From NCBI GenBank assembly GCA_002085445.1, contig NBMI01000039.1:1-49711 (forward strand): a stretch of 49,711 nucleotides of DNA. The letters run 5' to 3'. The position numbers were made by a program, and so were the translations under genes. This DNA comes from Candidatus Parabeggiatoa sp. nov. 2. GTDB lineage: Bacteria; Pseudomonadota; Gammaproteobacteria; Beggiatoales; Beggiatoaceae. The notes under the pieces were generated by a model. That model saw only the letters and a list, made by a program, of their open reading frames with translations. It had not been told where the DNA came from and searched no databases. Below, piece after piece: positions 25,874-34,842 of the stretch; positions within the stretch are counted from its first letter, which is position 1; every line of letters starts with the position of its first letter.

Positions 25874-26077
25874 AGGGTTGTTGCAAATTAAATCGCCATG
25901 AGCTAGAGCTACTGGCTAAAAGCGACAGGAGGCTCAAGCCGACTCAGGAATGAAAAGTACCGAATTAAAAAATCATCTGTTATTGTATTACATAATATTA
26001 TTTTGTTTTAGTACCCTTTAGGGTACTTGAGCTTTAAGCCATGAGCTTTAGCTCATGGCTTAATTTGCAACAACTCT
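25874..26077. repeat. 204-bp MITE-like element, AGGGTTGTTGCAAATTAA ends
   Basis: The left end AGGGTTGTTGCAAATTAA and right end TTAATTTGCAACAACTCT are inverted repeats with one mismatch over 18 bp, flanked by ATT on both sides. Inside are two hairpins, AGTACCCTTTAGGGTACT and AGCCATGAGCTTTAGCTCAT with its continuation. It lies between the convergent argA and fimX-like genes and could act as a two-way terminator. Confidence 0.82.
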
Positions 26078-26133
26078 ATTGATAACGATTCAGTGATCTG
26101 TGATCACTGATAAACTGATCACTGATAAACTGA

Positions 26134-28221
26134 TCACTCATCTGAGAAATCATATTCCAACTCCTCAAGCGGCTCACTAATGTAATGCCCTTGAGCAAAA
26201 TCAACTTCAGATGACCACAACACCGTCAAACTGTTGGCATCTTCCACCGCCTCGGCAATCGTCTCTTTACCTAAGTCATGGGCCATTTTGACAATCTGTT
26301 GTACCGCCTCCTGATTCTCAGTGTTTGTCGATAATCCCTTGCTATAAGAAGAATCAATTTTCACATAATTGACATCCCGCAGGTGTTTGAGCGTCGTTTC
26401 AGAACTCAGTCCGGTGCCAAAATGTTCCAGCGCCGACTTGCACCCAAACGTTTTTAATTGGCTGATAAATGCTTTGGCTAATCTAATTTGGCCAATCGCT
26501 ACCGATTCACTGATTTCAATGATAAGACGCGCTCCGGGTAACTGAGAGGCTCTGAGTTTTTTCCTAATATACAGCAGTATGGTTTCGTCTTTGATAGCCT
26601 GATCAGACAGTTTAATGAACAAGTGAATTTTATGCCCCTTTTTCTCCTGTTCCACCAACGCTTTAATGGATTGTTCGAGTACCCATTTATCCAACATGAT
26701 GCTTAAATTGGTGTTTTCAGCAACATTGAATAGATCACCGGTTGGGACATTTTGCCCATCAGAATCCACCATCCGCAAAAAGACTTCATAAAGTTCTTGG
26801 CTTTCACCATGCAAACTGTCGATGGGTTGATAACGCAGTGATAAGCGATTCTCCTCTATCGCCGTTTCAATCAATCTCTTGAGATCATAAATTCCTATGG
26901 GTGCCTCCTCAGACTGACGAGGCTTGTAGATTTCAGAGCGGTTTCCGCCTTGCTCCATGGCGAGTTTACAAGCCTTGTGAGCATCGCCCAGCACATCTTG
27001 TGGGCTGGCGGCGGCGGAGAGAACTTGGGTAATGCCGATGCTACAGGTGACGACAACCGATTGCTCGCTCAATTCCGTCACATTGGCTTCTACCGCCTTA
27101 CAAATTTTATTGGCGATAATGCCGGCGCCAGCATATTTTTTGCCATCTTTGTCAGCTATCAGCAAGGTGAAAGTGCCTTCACCAAACCGTGCTAAGGCCC
27201 CACCTCCAGATAAGCCATTGATAACTTTACCGATATTTTTAATCACCGGATCAGCGCCGGCCACCCCGACTTCTTCTCTAATTGAGCTAAAATTATCCAA
27301 AGCAATGTAAAACAACACGCCTCGCGCATGCGTTTCCATGGCTTTTGCCAAGGCTTTCTCCAAGAGTTCGAGAAAATGCTGGCGATTAAACAAACCCGTG
27401 AGTGGATCACGGCGAGCGATGTCTTTGAGTTTCCGTTCAAGTTCTTGACTTTGTGATTGATCACGAATAATGACCTGAATGCAGCGCTCGCTATCATAAA
27501 TCGCTTGACTGAGCTCCATTGTGATTTTGAAGCGTTTTTTGTTTGATTTTAGCCCTTCCAAGACGATTTGGCGCTCATCATTCCTCTCATCGATCATAAA
27601 CTCGCGCATTTCTTTCCTGAACTTGGCTTGATCATTAACGGCCACTAAATCCATGACGGGCAAACCTTCCAAGTCATCCATACTCTTATAGTCAAACATC
27701 TTTAAATAACGGGGATTGGCATGGATGTGCATGCCGTCATGGACATAAGCAATCGCATCGCGCGAGGATTCCAGCAGCATTTTGTTATGCTTTTGAGTTT
27801 CCTTGTAGAGTTGTTCAAGATGTTTACGTCGGCGACGTTCCGCCAAGTTTTCGAGCTCTCGGCCGACAACATAAGGCAAACAACCACCGCTGTCATTCGG
27901 AATAACTTGTGCGACACCAGCATTGAGCAATCCAGCTATGCTTTTGCCATCTAGCTTTGGGGCGAGAACAATGATAGGAATATCTTGTTTGGATGACGAA
28001 ACCATATCGCACACTTGCGCTACGGTAAAATCACCGACTTGAGGGACGGAGATAATCAAATCCCATTCATGTTCGGTCAAGGCTTCTTGCAAATCTTCGT
28101 CATCTTCAACATAGCGCGGACGAATGGGATAGCGTGCTTTACGCAGACTGTTCAGAATGACTTCTGCATCATTAGCTGATTCTTCAACAACAATTAATCG
28201 GATAATGTCATTCTGCATCAT
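26134..28221 (-). CDS. FimX-like REC-PAS-GGDEF-EAL protein with degenerate catalytic motifs
   Basis: A 695-residue protein. The start is the ATG at 28221 (MMQNDIIRLIVVEE) behind a perfect GGAGG 9 bp upstream; longer frames upstream come from TGGTCATTGG repeats. Domains are a receiver-like domain (about 5-125), a PAS domain (about 150-265), GGDEF (about 270-435) and EAL (about 445-690). The receiver has E-E in place of D-D, and no aspartate at the usual site. GGDEF reads GEGTF. EAL reads EVF, the Asn of the NxS motif is replaced (FIKLSDQ) and DDFG reads EHFG, while IEISE, KID and AEAVE remain. This is the pattern of FimX, a c-di-GMP receptor for type IV pilus assembly and twitching, rather than of an active cyclase or phosphodiesterase. 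It would act at the cell pole in the cytoplasm. Confidence 0.85.
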   Translation of the reverse strand: MMQNDIIRLIVVEESANDAEVILNSLRKARYPIRPRYVEDDEDLQEALTEHEWDLIISVPQVGDFTVAQVCDMVSSSKQDIPIIVLAPKLDGKSIAGLLNAGVAQVIPNDSGGCLPYVVGRELENLAERRRRKHLEQLYKETQKHNKMLLESSRDAIAYVHDGMHIHANPRYLKMFDYKSMDDLEGLPVMDLVAVNDQAKFRKEMREFMIDERNDERQIVLEGLKSNKKRFKITMELSQAIYDSERCIQVIIRDQSQSQELERKLKDIARRDPLTGLFNRQHFLELLEKALAKAMETHARGVLFYIALDNFSSIREEVGVAGADPVIKNIGKVINGLSGGGALARFGEGTFTLLIADKDGKKYAGAGIIANKICKAVEANVTELSEQSVVVTCSIGITQVLSAAASPQDVLGDAHKACKLAMEQGGNRSEIYKPRQSEEAPIGIYDLKRLIETAIEENRLSLRYQPIDSLHGESQELYEVFLRMVDSDGQNVPTGDLFNVAENTNLSIMLDKWVLEQSIKALVEQEKKGHKIHLFIKLSDQAIKDETILLYIRKKLRASQLPGARLIIEISESVAIGQIRLAKAFISQLKTFGCKSALEHFGTGLSSETTLKHLRDVNYVKIDSSYSKGLSTNTENQEAVQQIVKMAHDLGKETIAEAVEDANSLTVLWSSEVDFAQGHYISEPLEELEYDFSDE

Positions 28222-28283
28222 GGTTGTTTTCCTCCAAATTTGGTCATTGGTCATTGGTCATTGCCTTATGACTAGACCTCATT

Positions 28284-28350
28284 AAGTACCCATGCATATA
28301 TTTTCAAGTTTTCGTCGTAAAAATACCGACAAACTTTTGCACGGGTACTT
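28284..28350. repeat. AAGTACCCGTGCA-family element (67 bp)
   Basis: AAGTACCCATGCA at the left and TTGCACGGGTACTT at the right, with AAATACCGACAAACTTT inside, which is inverted relative to the element at 20175-20254. Confidence 0.75.
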
Positions 28351-28598
28351 ACGACTTTTTACGACAGTTGTTCAGAAAAATCTACCGAGCAAACAAGAAA
28401 GCGTTGCCCAACGCTTTACGGTTTTCAACGCCCAAAATATTTATCGGCAAACACTATGTCGCCCATTACCAATTACCTAATGGCACTTGCTTTGTCAGAT
28501 TCAATGTAACTTATTGATTTAAAAAGAATGGCCCGAAGATGCCTCTATATAAATCAATTACTTAGATGTAATGTGACAAAGTCAAATTACTTATACTT

Positions 28599-28689
28599 AA
28601 GTACCCGTGCAAGAGTTTGAAAGGTTTATGGGCACAAAAGTAATTGTTTTTGTTAGGTTTATTTTTTGAAAATACCTGCACGGGTACTT
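28599..28689. repeat. AAGTACCCGTGCA-family element (91 bp)
   Basis: Perfect 13-bp terminal inverted repeats AAGTACCCGTGCA / TGCACGGGTACTT. The interior is almost the same as 20257-20346. Confidence 0.85.
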
Positions 28690-28736
28690 ATACGGAACGT
28701 ACTTTAAAACCGTGAAAATGAAAATGCGATCCAGTA

Positions 28737-28864
28737 TAGGACTTACGCATTGACAAAATAAATTGATTGACTATTCAATCAGTTACCTCTAAAAGGCCAC
28801 AGCCTTTATTTCAACCGTTTTTAAATAAAATCAATTAGTTAGTTCACTGAGTGCGTAAGTCCTA
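28737..28864. mobile_element. 128-bp MITE with TAGGACTTACGCA ends and 5-bp target duplication
   Basis: The ends TAGGACTTACGCA (28737-28749) and TGCGTAAGTCCTA (28852-28864) are perfect 13-bp inverted repeats. CAGTA occurs directly before (28732-28736) and directly after (28865-28869), a perfect target-site duplication. Removing the element and one CAGTA restores a copy of the GATTGAATTA-TTATAAAATGAG dispersed repeat (compare 6011-6087). No coding capacity; a transposase must act in trans. Confidence 0.9.
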
Positions 28865-28869
28865 CAGTA

Positions 28870-29783
28870 ATTGAATTATTTATAAAATGAGTCATTTACA
28901 AACTAACTGGTACATTTTTCATTTTTCATTTTTCATTCGTATGACACTGTCACAAATTGAGCTTTTGGTCATTAATCATTGGTAATTGGTAATTGGTAAT
29001 TTCTTGATATCTGTGTCTTTTTGAATCCAACCAAGGCCGCTCGCCACTTTTATCGATCCAATTCCTTATTCAATCGGCCTCCAAACCTCCAAGTAATGGC
29101 ATTACTCGGAAGTTCTTAAACGCCAAAATATTATTCTTACAAACCATAGTTGTTTTGTAAGACAGCCTCAAACTCAATGCCATACCGTACGGAAAAGGCC
29201 CGTTTGTAGTAGGCTTGTAATCGCCTCACGCAAACAACTTTCCGTTTGGAAGAAGTCCAAACAGTCGTCCAAAAAGGCAGTCGCCGAGGGAGGCCCGTTT
29301 GGCCCCAGTAGTGATACGCGGGCCCCTGTCCAGAACCTATATTTTGGCAGGTTTTTGGATTATCTTGTTTGAGGGCCATAAATTAATAATTAAAAATTAA
29401 TTATTAATCATTAATTATTAATTACGGCCCTCTGTCGCGCTTCATTATTAATACTTTTTGTAGGTGTTTTTTTGCTAACTTAATGGCAGTGAGCCTCAAA
29501 CTTTCGTTATGAAAATCTCGCTGTTTGGAGACCTTCGTTATCTCGCACAGCGAAGCACGACGTTTGATCACGTTTTTGTGCCGTATGTAAGTATTTGAAT
29601 TACATCATATTTAATCCTTTCATCCTTTCATCCAAAATCGGTGGGGCATAGAGCGCTAATCATTTTCACCACCCCACCAATTACCCATTATCCATTACCA
29701 ATTGCTAATAAATACAAGTTGCGATAAACGCCCGTTTCCGGCACTATGCACATTGACAAATTCTTGTGGATATCTAATACCAG
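28870..29783. other. 900-bp intergenic stretch without a supported gene
   Basis: Holds the tail of a dispersed repeat copy (to about 28935), TAATTGGTAATTGG units (28978-29000), an AT-rich ATTAATTATTAATCATTAATT tract (29381-29422) and ATTACCCATTATCCATTACC units (29689-29706) ahead of the GT2 gene. An open frame at 29137-29379 (minus) has no protein-like features. Confidence 0.45.
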
Positions 29784-30698
29784 ATGATGATGAATAGAGT
29801 TAAACTGACTGAACCCAAATTAAGTATTGTTTTTCTTAATTATAACCGGCTCAAAGAAACGCGCTCTACCCTCGTGCAATTATCGCGCCTTTTAGAACAT
29901 CGCCATGATGTTGAAGTCATTGCGGTTGATAATGGCTCAACAGATGGCACCGGAGATTTGTTGCAAACGCATGCCGATTGGGTGCGTGTGGTGAGTTTGC
30001 CAACCAACACTGGCATTGCAGGTTATAATGAAGGCTTTAAACAAGCCAAAGGCGATTACTTGCTGGTATTGGATGATGATAGTCATCCAGTGGACGAGAT
30101 AACACTTGATCGCATCATTCAATGCCTAGACACTCGCCCCGATGTTGGAGTCGTCGCCTGCCGCATTGAGTCTGTGAAGGGTCAACCGATCTACACTTGG
30201 CATCTCCCTAAAAACGACGTGCCCGGCCTCTCAATGGCCTTTGTCGGCTGTGGCTTTGCTATTCGCCGTACCTTATTTGAACAAATAGGCTGGTATCCGG
30301 GGGAATTTTTTCTCTATCAAAACGAAATCGAAGTAGCGATTCGAGTGATGCGCCACCAGTATAAAATTTACTATGATCCATGCTGTCGAGTGGTACATCG
30401 TCAATCGCCGCAAGGGCGCACCCGTTGGCGACAAGTGTATTATCCGACACGTAATACGATTTGGATTATACGCCGCTACTTTCCGTTTCCAATCAAGGCT
30501 TACTTGATTGCCTCGCGCCTGTTTTTCGGACTGCTGCGTGCCTTACAATCGCTAGAATTTGGCTGGTACTATCGAGCCGTCTTTGATGCCCTACATACGC
30601 CCATAGAACCCCAAATATTACCGCTCGCGCAGCAAAAACAACTGACCACTTTCTGGCGACAAAACAGTATTTGGCATCAACTCATTAAACGCTTATGA
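29784..30698 (+). CDS. Family 2 glycosyltransferase
   Basis: A 304-residue GT-A enzyme. SIVFLNYNRLKETRSTLVQL opens the nucleotide-binding fold, followed by VIAVDNGSTDGTGDLL, TGIAGYNEGFKQAKGDYLLV, the metal-binding LDDDSHP motif, and VGCGFAIRRTLFEQIGWYPGEFFLY with the acceptor-side acidic residues (FLYQNEIEVAIRV). The C-terminal part has hydrophobic stretches but no firm membrane helices. Three successive ATGs (29784, 29787, 29790) make the exact start uncertain. It is coupled to the next GT2 gene by an ATGA overlap at 30695. It probably acts on the cytoplasmic face of the membrane in assembly of a surface polysaccharide; the sugar is unknown. Confidence 0.9.
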   Translation: MMMNRVKLTEPKLSIVFLNYNRLKETRSTLVQLSRLLEHRHDVEVIAVDNGSTDGTGDLLQTHADWVRVVSLPTNTGIAGYNEGFKQAKGDYLLVLDDDSHPVDEITLDRIIQCLDTRPDVGVVACRIESVKGQPIYTWHLPKNDVPGLSMAFVGCGFAIRRTLFEQIGWYPGEFFLYQNEIEVAIRVMRHQYKIYYDPCCRVVHRQSPQGRTRWRQVYYPTRNTIWIIRRYFPFPIKAYLIASRLFFGLLRALQSLEFGWYYRAVFDALHTPIEPQILPLAQQKQLTTFWRQNSIWHQLIKRL

Positions 30699-32107
30699 CA
30701 ACTCGATCTGTGACAACCGCGCCTAATGTTTTAATCATCATCGTCACTTGGAATAAAAAACAGTACGTTTTAGAACTGTTAGCGTCCCTCGTGACGCTGG
30801 ACTATCCCAACTACGCACTTGACATCTTGGTGGTAGACAATGCCAGTACTGATGGCACGGCCGATGCCATAGCAGAGGCCTACCCACAGGTCAATTTTAT
30901 TTATAATGAAGAAAATGTCGGTGGCACTGGAGGTTTTAATACCGGCTTACAGTGGGCTTTTCAACAACCGAAAGAGAATTATCAATACTTATGGTTACTG
31001 GATAACGATGTCTTGGTACACAGTCGCGCCCTCGCTGAATTAGTGGCTTTATTAGAAGCCAAGCCCGATGTTGCGGTGGCTGGTTCGACGATGATGCAAT
31101 TAGATTATCCTTGGCAAATCAACGAAATGGGTGCTTTTATTGATCGCAAGCTGGGACATTTAATATTACATCGTCATTTAGAACCGATTGGGGCATGGCA
31201 AGGCCGCTCAGCACAAGAATTATTGACCGTAGATTCTGACTTAAGCAAGCACTTGATGCACTGTCAGCCTTATATGGATGTGGAATATGTGGCCGCGGCC
31301 TCGTTATTAGTTCGTGCCGATGTCGCTAAAGAGGCCAGATTGTGGCGCGATTATTTTATCCATTTTGATGATGTTGAATGGTGTTTACGCATAGCCGAAA
31401 TGGGCTATCGGATCGTTGTCTCTGCTAAGTCATTGATTTGGCACTTATCTGCGGCCGCTAAAGTTCCCACATGGGTGTTATATTATGACAACCGCAACAT
31501 GCTAGATTTGCTGAAAACTCACGGAGCGAATGCGCGTACACTGCGGCGCTTAATACGATACATTTTCAAAAAAGCGGCGTATTATCACCTGATTGGCAAG
31601 CCAGACTTAGCGCAACTACATTATGAGGCGGTGGCAGATTTTAAGGCGGGACGCTTTGGTAAAAAGGACATTAAGCTGGCGTGTACTTATCAACCCAATG
31701 ATGCGGTGCTAGAGGTTTTATTAAACCCTGCTATTAAAAAAATTTTGGTGGCATGGACAGTCAATCTTCAGGCAACACGACTGCAAGAAGCGTTGGTGCA
31801 AGCGAAACTTTCTCGTCCAGAATTAAGCATGGACTTTCTCACGTTACCGGGTGGGAAACCTATTTTCCAGATGCCGTGCGCCCGTTTTGTCTTTATGTCC
31901 AAGAACGTTTTTCGCTGGAAAAGGTATTGGCAACTGCGGGGGCGTTATGATTTGGTGATTCAGTCGGATTATCAACCCTCAATTGGTTTATCTTGGCTTA
32001 AGGCCGATTTATTGTTTGTCAATGATGAAGGTTTTTGTCGGCGGCCGAAACCTTTGTTTCGTAATGTGCTGAAAGCGGTATGGATGTTTTGCCGAAGTTT
32101 TTTGTAA
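30695..32107 (+). CDS. Family 2 glycosyltransferase (rhamnosyl/galactofuranosyl-transferase-like)
   Basis: A 470-residue GT2 enzyme. Motifs in order are IIIVTWNKKQYVLELLASL, LVVDNASTDGTADAI, NVGGTGGFNTGLQWA, WLLDNDVLV (metal site), and YFIHFDDVEWCLRIAEMGY with the catalytic aspartates. The GTGGFNTG and HFDDVEWCLR stretches recall GlfT-type and rhamnosyltransferase members. A C-terminal extension from about 300 is mainly helical and ends FCRSFL. The start overlaps the previous stop by 4 bp. The TAA stop lies at the beginning of a TAATTGGTGATGGGTAATG repeat. It forms a two-gene unit with the GT2 at 29784; the polytopic protein at 32555 may belong to the same pathway. Confidence 0.9.
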   Translation: MTTRSVTTAPNVLIIIVTWNKKQYVLELLASLVTLDYPNYALDILVVDNASTDGTADAIAEAYPQVNFIYNEENVGGTGGFNTGLQWAFQQPKENYQYLWLLDNDVLVHSRALAELVALLEAKPDVAVAGSTMMQLDYPWQINEMGAFIDRKLGHLILHRHLEPIGAWQGRSAQELLTVDSDLSKHLMHCQPYMDVEYVAAASLLVRADVAKEARLWRDYFIHFDDVEWCLRIAEMGYRIVVSAKSLIWHLSAAAKVPTWVLYYDNRNMLDLLKTHGANARTLRRLIRYIFKKAAYYHLIGKPDLAQLHYEAVADFKAGRFGKKDIKLACTYQPNDAVLEVLLNPAIKKILVAWTVNLQATRLQEALVQAKLSRPELSMDFLTLPGGKPIFQMPCARFVFMSKNVFRWKRYWQLRGRYDLVIQSDYQPSIGLSWLKADLLFVNDEGFCRRPKPLFRNVLKAVWMFCRSFL

Positions 32108-32554
32108 TTGGTGATGGGTAATGCGAATATCGATATAAAAATGAAAAATGTAGACTTATGAAATAACTTTCAATGAAGAAGGATGTTTTAATTGAGTAGG
32201 CTTTGGCTAAACGATACAACACCAACGAAACGCAGTAATTCGCAGCGCGATATCATTTATTCTGAGGCTGAGGCTTAATGAAAGCAAAAGGCTCGTAATT
32301 AATAGTTTTCCAGAAAAATACTTGGGACAAACCTCCCATGTTTGCTAAACTTGGAAGGTTTATCAGTATCAGGTTAAATTCCGTGTTCAGGTGGGCAAGT
32401 GGGCGATAGCAGCGGGGAAAAACCCACGCACCGATCGGCCCGCTTACCCCAATGCTAAGCGATCTTAAGCGATCTGTCATTACGCTGGGCTTAAGAAGTA
32501 CAAAGTTTTAGCTTTGTAAAATATTACCAATTACCACCCTTTTGAGAAGGTGAA
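32108..32554. other. Intergenic region without a supported gene
   Basis: Starts with TAATTGGTGATGGGTAATG repeat units. Later it contains GTGGGCAAGTGGGCGATAGC, which shares GTGGGCAAGTGGGC with the tail of the polytopic gene at 34644, and GCGATCTTAAGCGATCTG. ATTACCAATTACCACC lies just before the next gene. Confidence 0.4.
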
Positions 32555-34663
32555 ATGAATTTTGTCAGTGATTTTTTCTGGCACAGCGTACTCGCTGCGC
32601 TGGTTGCCACAGTTTTTTTTACTTTGCCCGGCTTATGGGTGCTGCGTTTATTAGGACTACTTAAACATTGGCGCACCCGATCAGCACTGCTAGTTGCTCC
32701 CGCCTTGGGTTTATGTACTTATGGGCCATTTTCCCTAACTTTTACGGCGCTATTTGGCTATTCCACCCTAACCCTTATAGTGGCATGGTTACTTTTTCAA
32801 GCCGCGATACTCCTCTGGCTTCGACAACTGCAGAGTTCGACAAGCGCCGAAAATTTTTGCAACCTTTCCAATAAACACAGCTTTTTCTTATTAATAGGTG
32901 CAGCAGCATGGTCAATCATACCAACCATGAACATTTTTCCGGCCCTGTACAAAGGAGGATTGTTCGTTAATGACCCTATTTTTGATCATGCCAAAGTCGC
33001 CATTATCGATGCAATTGCCCGTGAAGGCCTGTTGCCCATCAATCCCTATTACGCGCCCGACGGCGAAACAATCCCAGTGATTTATTACTACACATGGCAC
33101 TTTTTAGCCTCGCAGCTCAAATTACTGGCTGGGGTAACCGGTTGGCAAGCCGAAGTGGCATTTAATTGGTTTACGGGTTTCGCAACCATCGCGTTTTTGT
33201 GTGCGATTGCCATCCGCTTGACAAACAAAGCCGTTGCCGGTGCCTTGCTGTTATTGTTTGCCTTGGCGGGGCCACCTGCGGACTTATTACCCTTTTTATT
33301 AGGGCCACGCTGGCAAGATTGGGTAGGTTATCCGCCCGTACATAGTTTAGAAGTCCTGTGGATACAAATGTCTTGGGTGCCACAGCATGTTTTTTCCGCT
33401 TTAGCTGTCGTGGTATTGATCTTTTTAGTCACCCGCGTACTAATCAGCGAGCGTCTGCAACCCAATTATGCTGTGATAGCAGGCTTAAGCGCGGCCGCGG
33501 CATTTGGCGCATCGGCTTGGGTAGGCGGAATAGGACTGGCGTTTGTATTACCGGCTTTAGTTGTGATGGCGCTCTTTTTGCGCCTACCGCGCCATCACTA
33601 TATTAACGCGTTGAAAACCGCACCGTTGGCGCTGCTCATATGTGTCATGTTTGCCCTACCGCTGCTCATTTCACAAGCGTCTGGGCCTTCTCTGACTCAA
33701 TCACAATTACCCTTTGGTTTAGGATTGTACACAGCGACTCCTTTATTTAACAAAGAACCTTACTGGGGATACCTAGCTCATATAGTACTGTTTTGGCTGC
33801 AATTTTTACCATTGAATTTGGGGATTGTTTTTGTGTTGGGCAGCCTTGCGATATTGACACGTTCATCGACAGTGCCAGAAGAACGCACTTTTCAAGCCCT
33901 CAGTATAGGTGGCACGTTTGGTTTTTTGCTAGTCGTACAATTTCTTCAAAGCACTTTTTGGAATAACACGTTTGGCTGGCGAGCCGTGTTAGTGCCAGTG
34001 ATGCTATTGCTAGTCTTCAGTGCAGTCGCTTTAACGGAATTGTCTAGTTGTAATGAAGCAGCGATATCGAAATGGCGAAAAAGTGCAGTGCGTTGGCGGC
34101 AAGCGGTGTTACCGCTGGCAATGGTAGGTTTGACAATAGGCATTCTCGGTTCGGCCCGTCTCTGGCAATTTCCAGATCCTACCTATCGTCCGCCAGATAC
34201 CAATACCTTAGCCCAGCACCAAGGTTTTCTTCGCCAGTGGCAAGCCTGGAAAAAAGTGCGCGAATATGCCGGCCCAACCGAGCGAGTGCAAGCCAATCCA
34301 GATGGATATACGACCTTAACGCCGTGGCCGGCAACTCTACCTTACGCGCTATTTGCCGATCGTGCGACGGCCTACGCCAATCCAGAATACGCAACAGTAT
34401 TTGCTTACCGCTATGATCAAGTTAAAAGAGATCAACAATATAAGCTTATACAAAATGTGTTTTCGGCCCAACCGACTGAACAAGCCATCCGCACAGTACG
34501 CGACACCCTCAAAGTCAAAGTATTGCTAGTGGACAAATTTGATGCCGTGTGGCATTCAGAAGCAATTGAACGTTCAGGACTGTACGACTTGGTTTACACA
34601 CACCCTGATTTTAAAATTTACGTGCATTCAGTGAACAGTGTAGGGTGGGCAAGTGGGCGGTAG
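32555..34663 (+). CDS. Polytopic membrane protein, possible GT-C-type glycosyltransferase
   Basis: A 702-residue protein with about 11-13 predicted membrane helices in the first 520 residues and a soluble C-terminal domain. The loop after helix 4 reads GGLFVNDPIFDHAKVAIIDA then INPYYAPDGETIPVIYYYTWHFLA; acidic residues in early extracytoplasmic loops followed by H-x-L are typical of GT-C fold enzymes that use lipid-linked sugars. The family is not firmly identified. Start ATG 32555 has a good GAGAAGGTG site. It follows two GT2 genes in the same direction, so a role in surface-glycan assembly is likely. The last residues VHSVNSVGWASGR are encoded by CAGTGAACAGTG and GGTGGGCAAGTGGGC repeat DNA, so the native C-terminus was altered. 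Confidence 0.75.
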   Translation: MNFVSDFFWHSVLAALVATVFFTLPGLWVLRLLGLLKHWRTRSALLVAPALGLCTYGPFSLTFTALFGYSTLTLIVAWLLFQAAILLWLRQLQSSTSAENFCNLSNKHSFFLLIGAAAWSIIPTMNIFPALYKGGLFVNDPIFDHAKVAIIDAIAREGLLPINPYYAPDGETIPVIYYYTWHFLASQLKLLAGVTGWQAEVAFNWFTGFATIAFLCAIAIRLTNKAVAGALLLLFALAGPPADLLPFLLGPRWQDWVGYPPVHSLEVLWIQMSWVPQHVFSALAVVVLIFLVTRVLISERLQPNYAVIAGLSAAAAFGASAWVGGIGLAFVLPALVVMALFLRLPRHHYINALKTAPLALLICVMFALPLLISQASGPSLTQSQLPFGLGLYTATPLFNKEPYWGYLAHIVLFWLQFLPLNLGIVFVLGSLAILTRSSTVPEERTFQALSIGGTFGFLLVVQFLQSTFWNNTFGWRAVLVPVMLLLVFSAVALTELSSCNEAAISKWRKSAVRWRQAVLPLAMVGLTIGILGSARLWQFPDPTYRPPDTNTLAQHQGFLRQWQAWKKVREYAGPTERVQANPDGYTTLTPWPATLPYALFADRATAYANPEYATVFAYRYDQVKRDQQYKLIQNVFSAQPTEQAIRTVRDTLKVKVLLVDKFDAVWHSEAIERSGLYDLVYTHPDFKIYVHSVNSVGWASGR

Positions 34664-34704
34664 GACCTAGAATTTTTCTCGATCTAATTGCCCGCTTGCC
34701 CACC
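34644..34704 (+). terminator. Long hairpin at the end of the polytopic protein gene
   Basis: GGTGGGCAAGTGGGC (34644-34658) pairs with GCCCGCTTGCCCACC (34690-34704) with one G-U pair. The left arm is inside the coding sequence. A similar GGTGGGCAA/TTGCCCACC hairpin lies at 38296-38323. Confidence 0.6.
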
Positions 34705-34739
34705 AAAAACCAGTACCTCCATCAGTTTGTAGGGACTAC

Positions 34740-34838
34740 CCGTTTTTCTGTGATCAGTTATTTCACTGAAAACTGATCACAGAACACAGAAAACGGCTCA
34801 CTGAACACAGATCACTGTTCATTGAAAACAGATCACTG
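34740..34838. repeat. CTGATCACTG / CAGTGATCAG tract
   Basis: Mixed short units such as CTGTGATCAGTTATTTCACT and GAAAACTGATCACAG between two convergent genes. Same family as at 16651-16755 and 25757-25860. Confidence 0.8.
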
Positions 34839-34842
34839 ATTT

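Noticed and set aside
28222..28254. Longer N-terminus for the FimX-like protein
   Set aside because: These codons come from TGGTCATTGG repeats and the GGAGG site; ATG 28221 has ideal spacing.
29137..29379. Open frame of 80 codons, minus strand
   Set aside because: Contains GTCGTCCAAA repeat words, no domain or ribosome site; kept as intergenic.
32253..32480. Open frame of 75 codons, minus strand
   Set aside because: Part of it is GTGGGCAAGTGGGC repeat DNA; no protein features.
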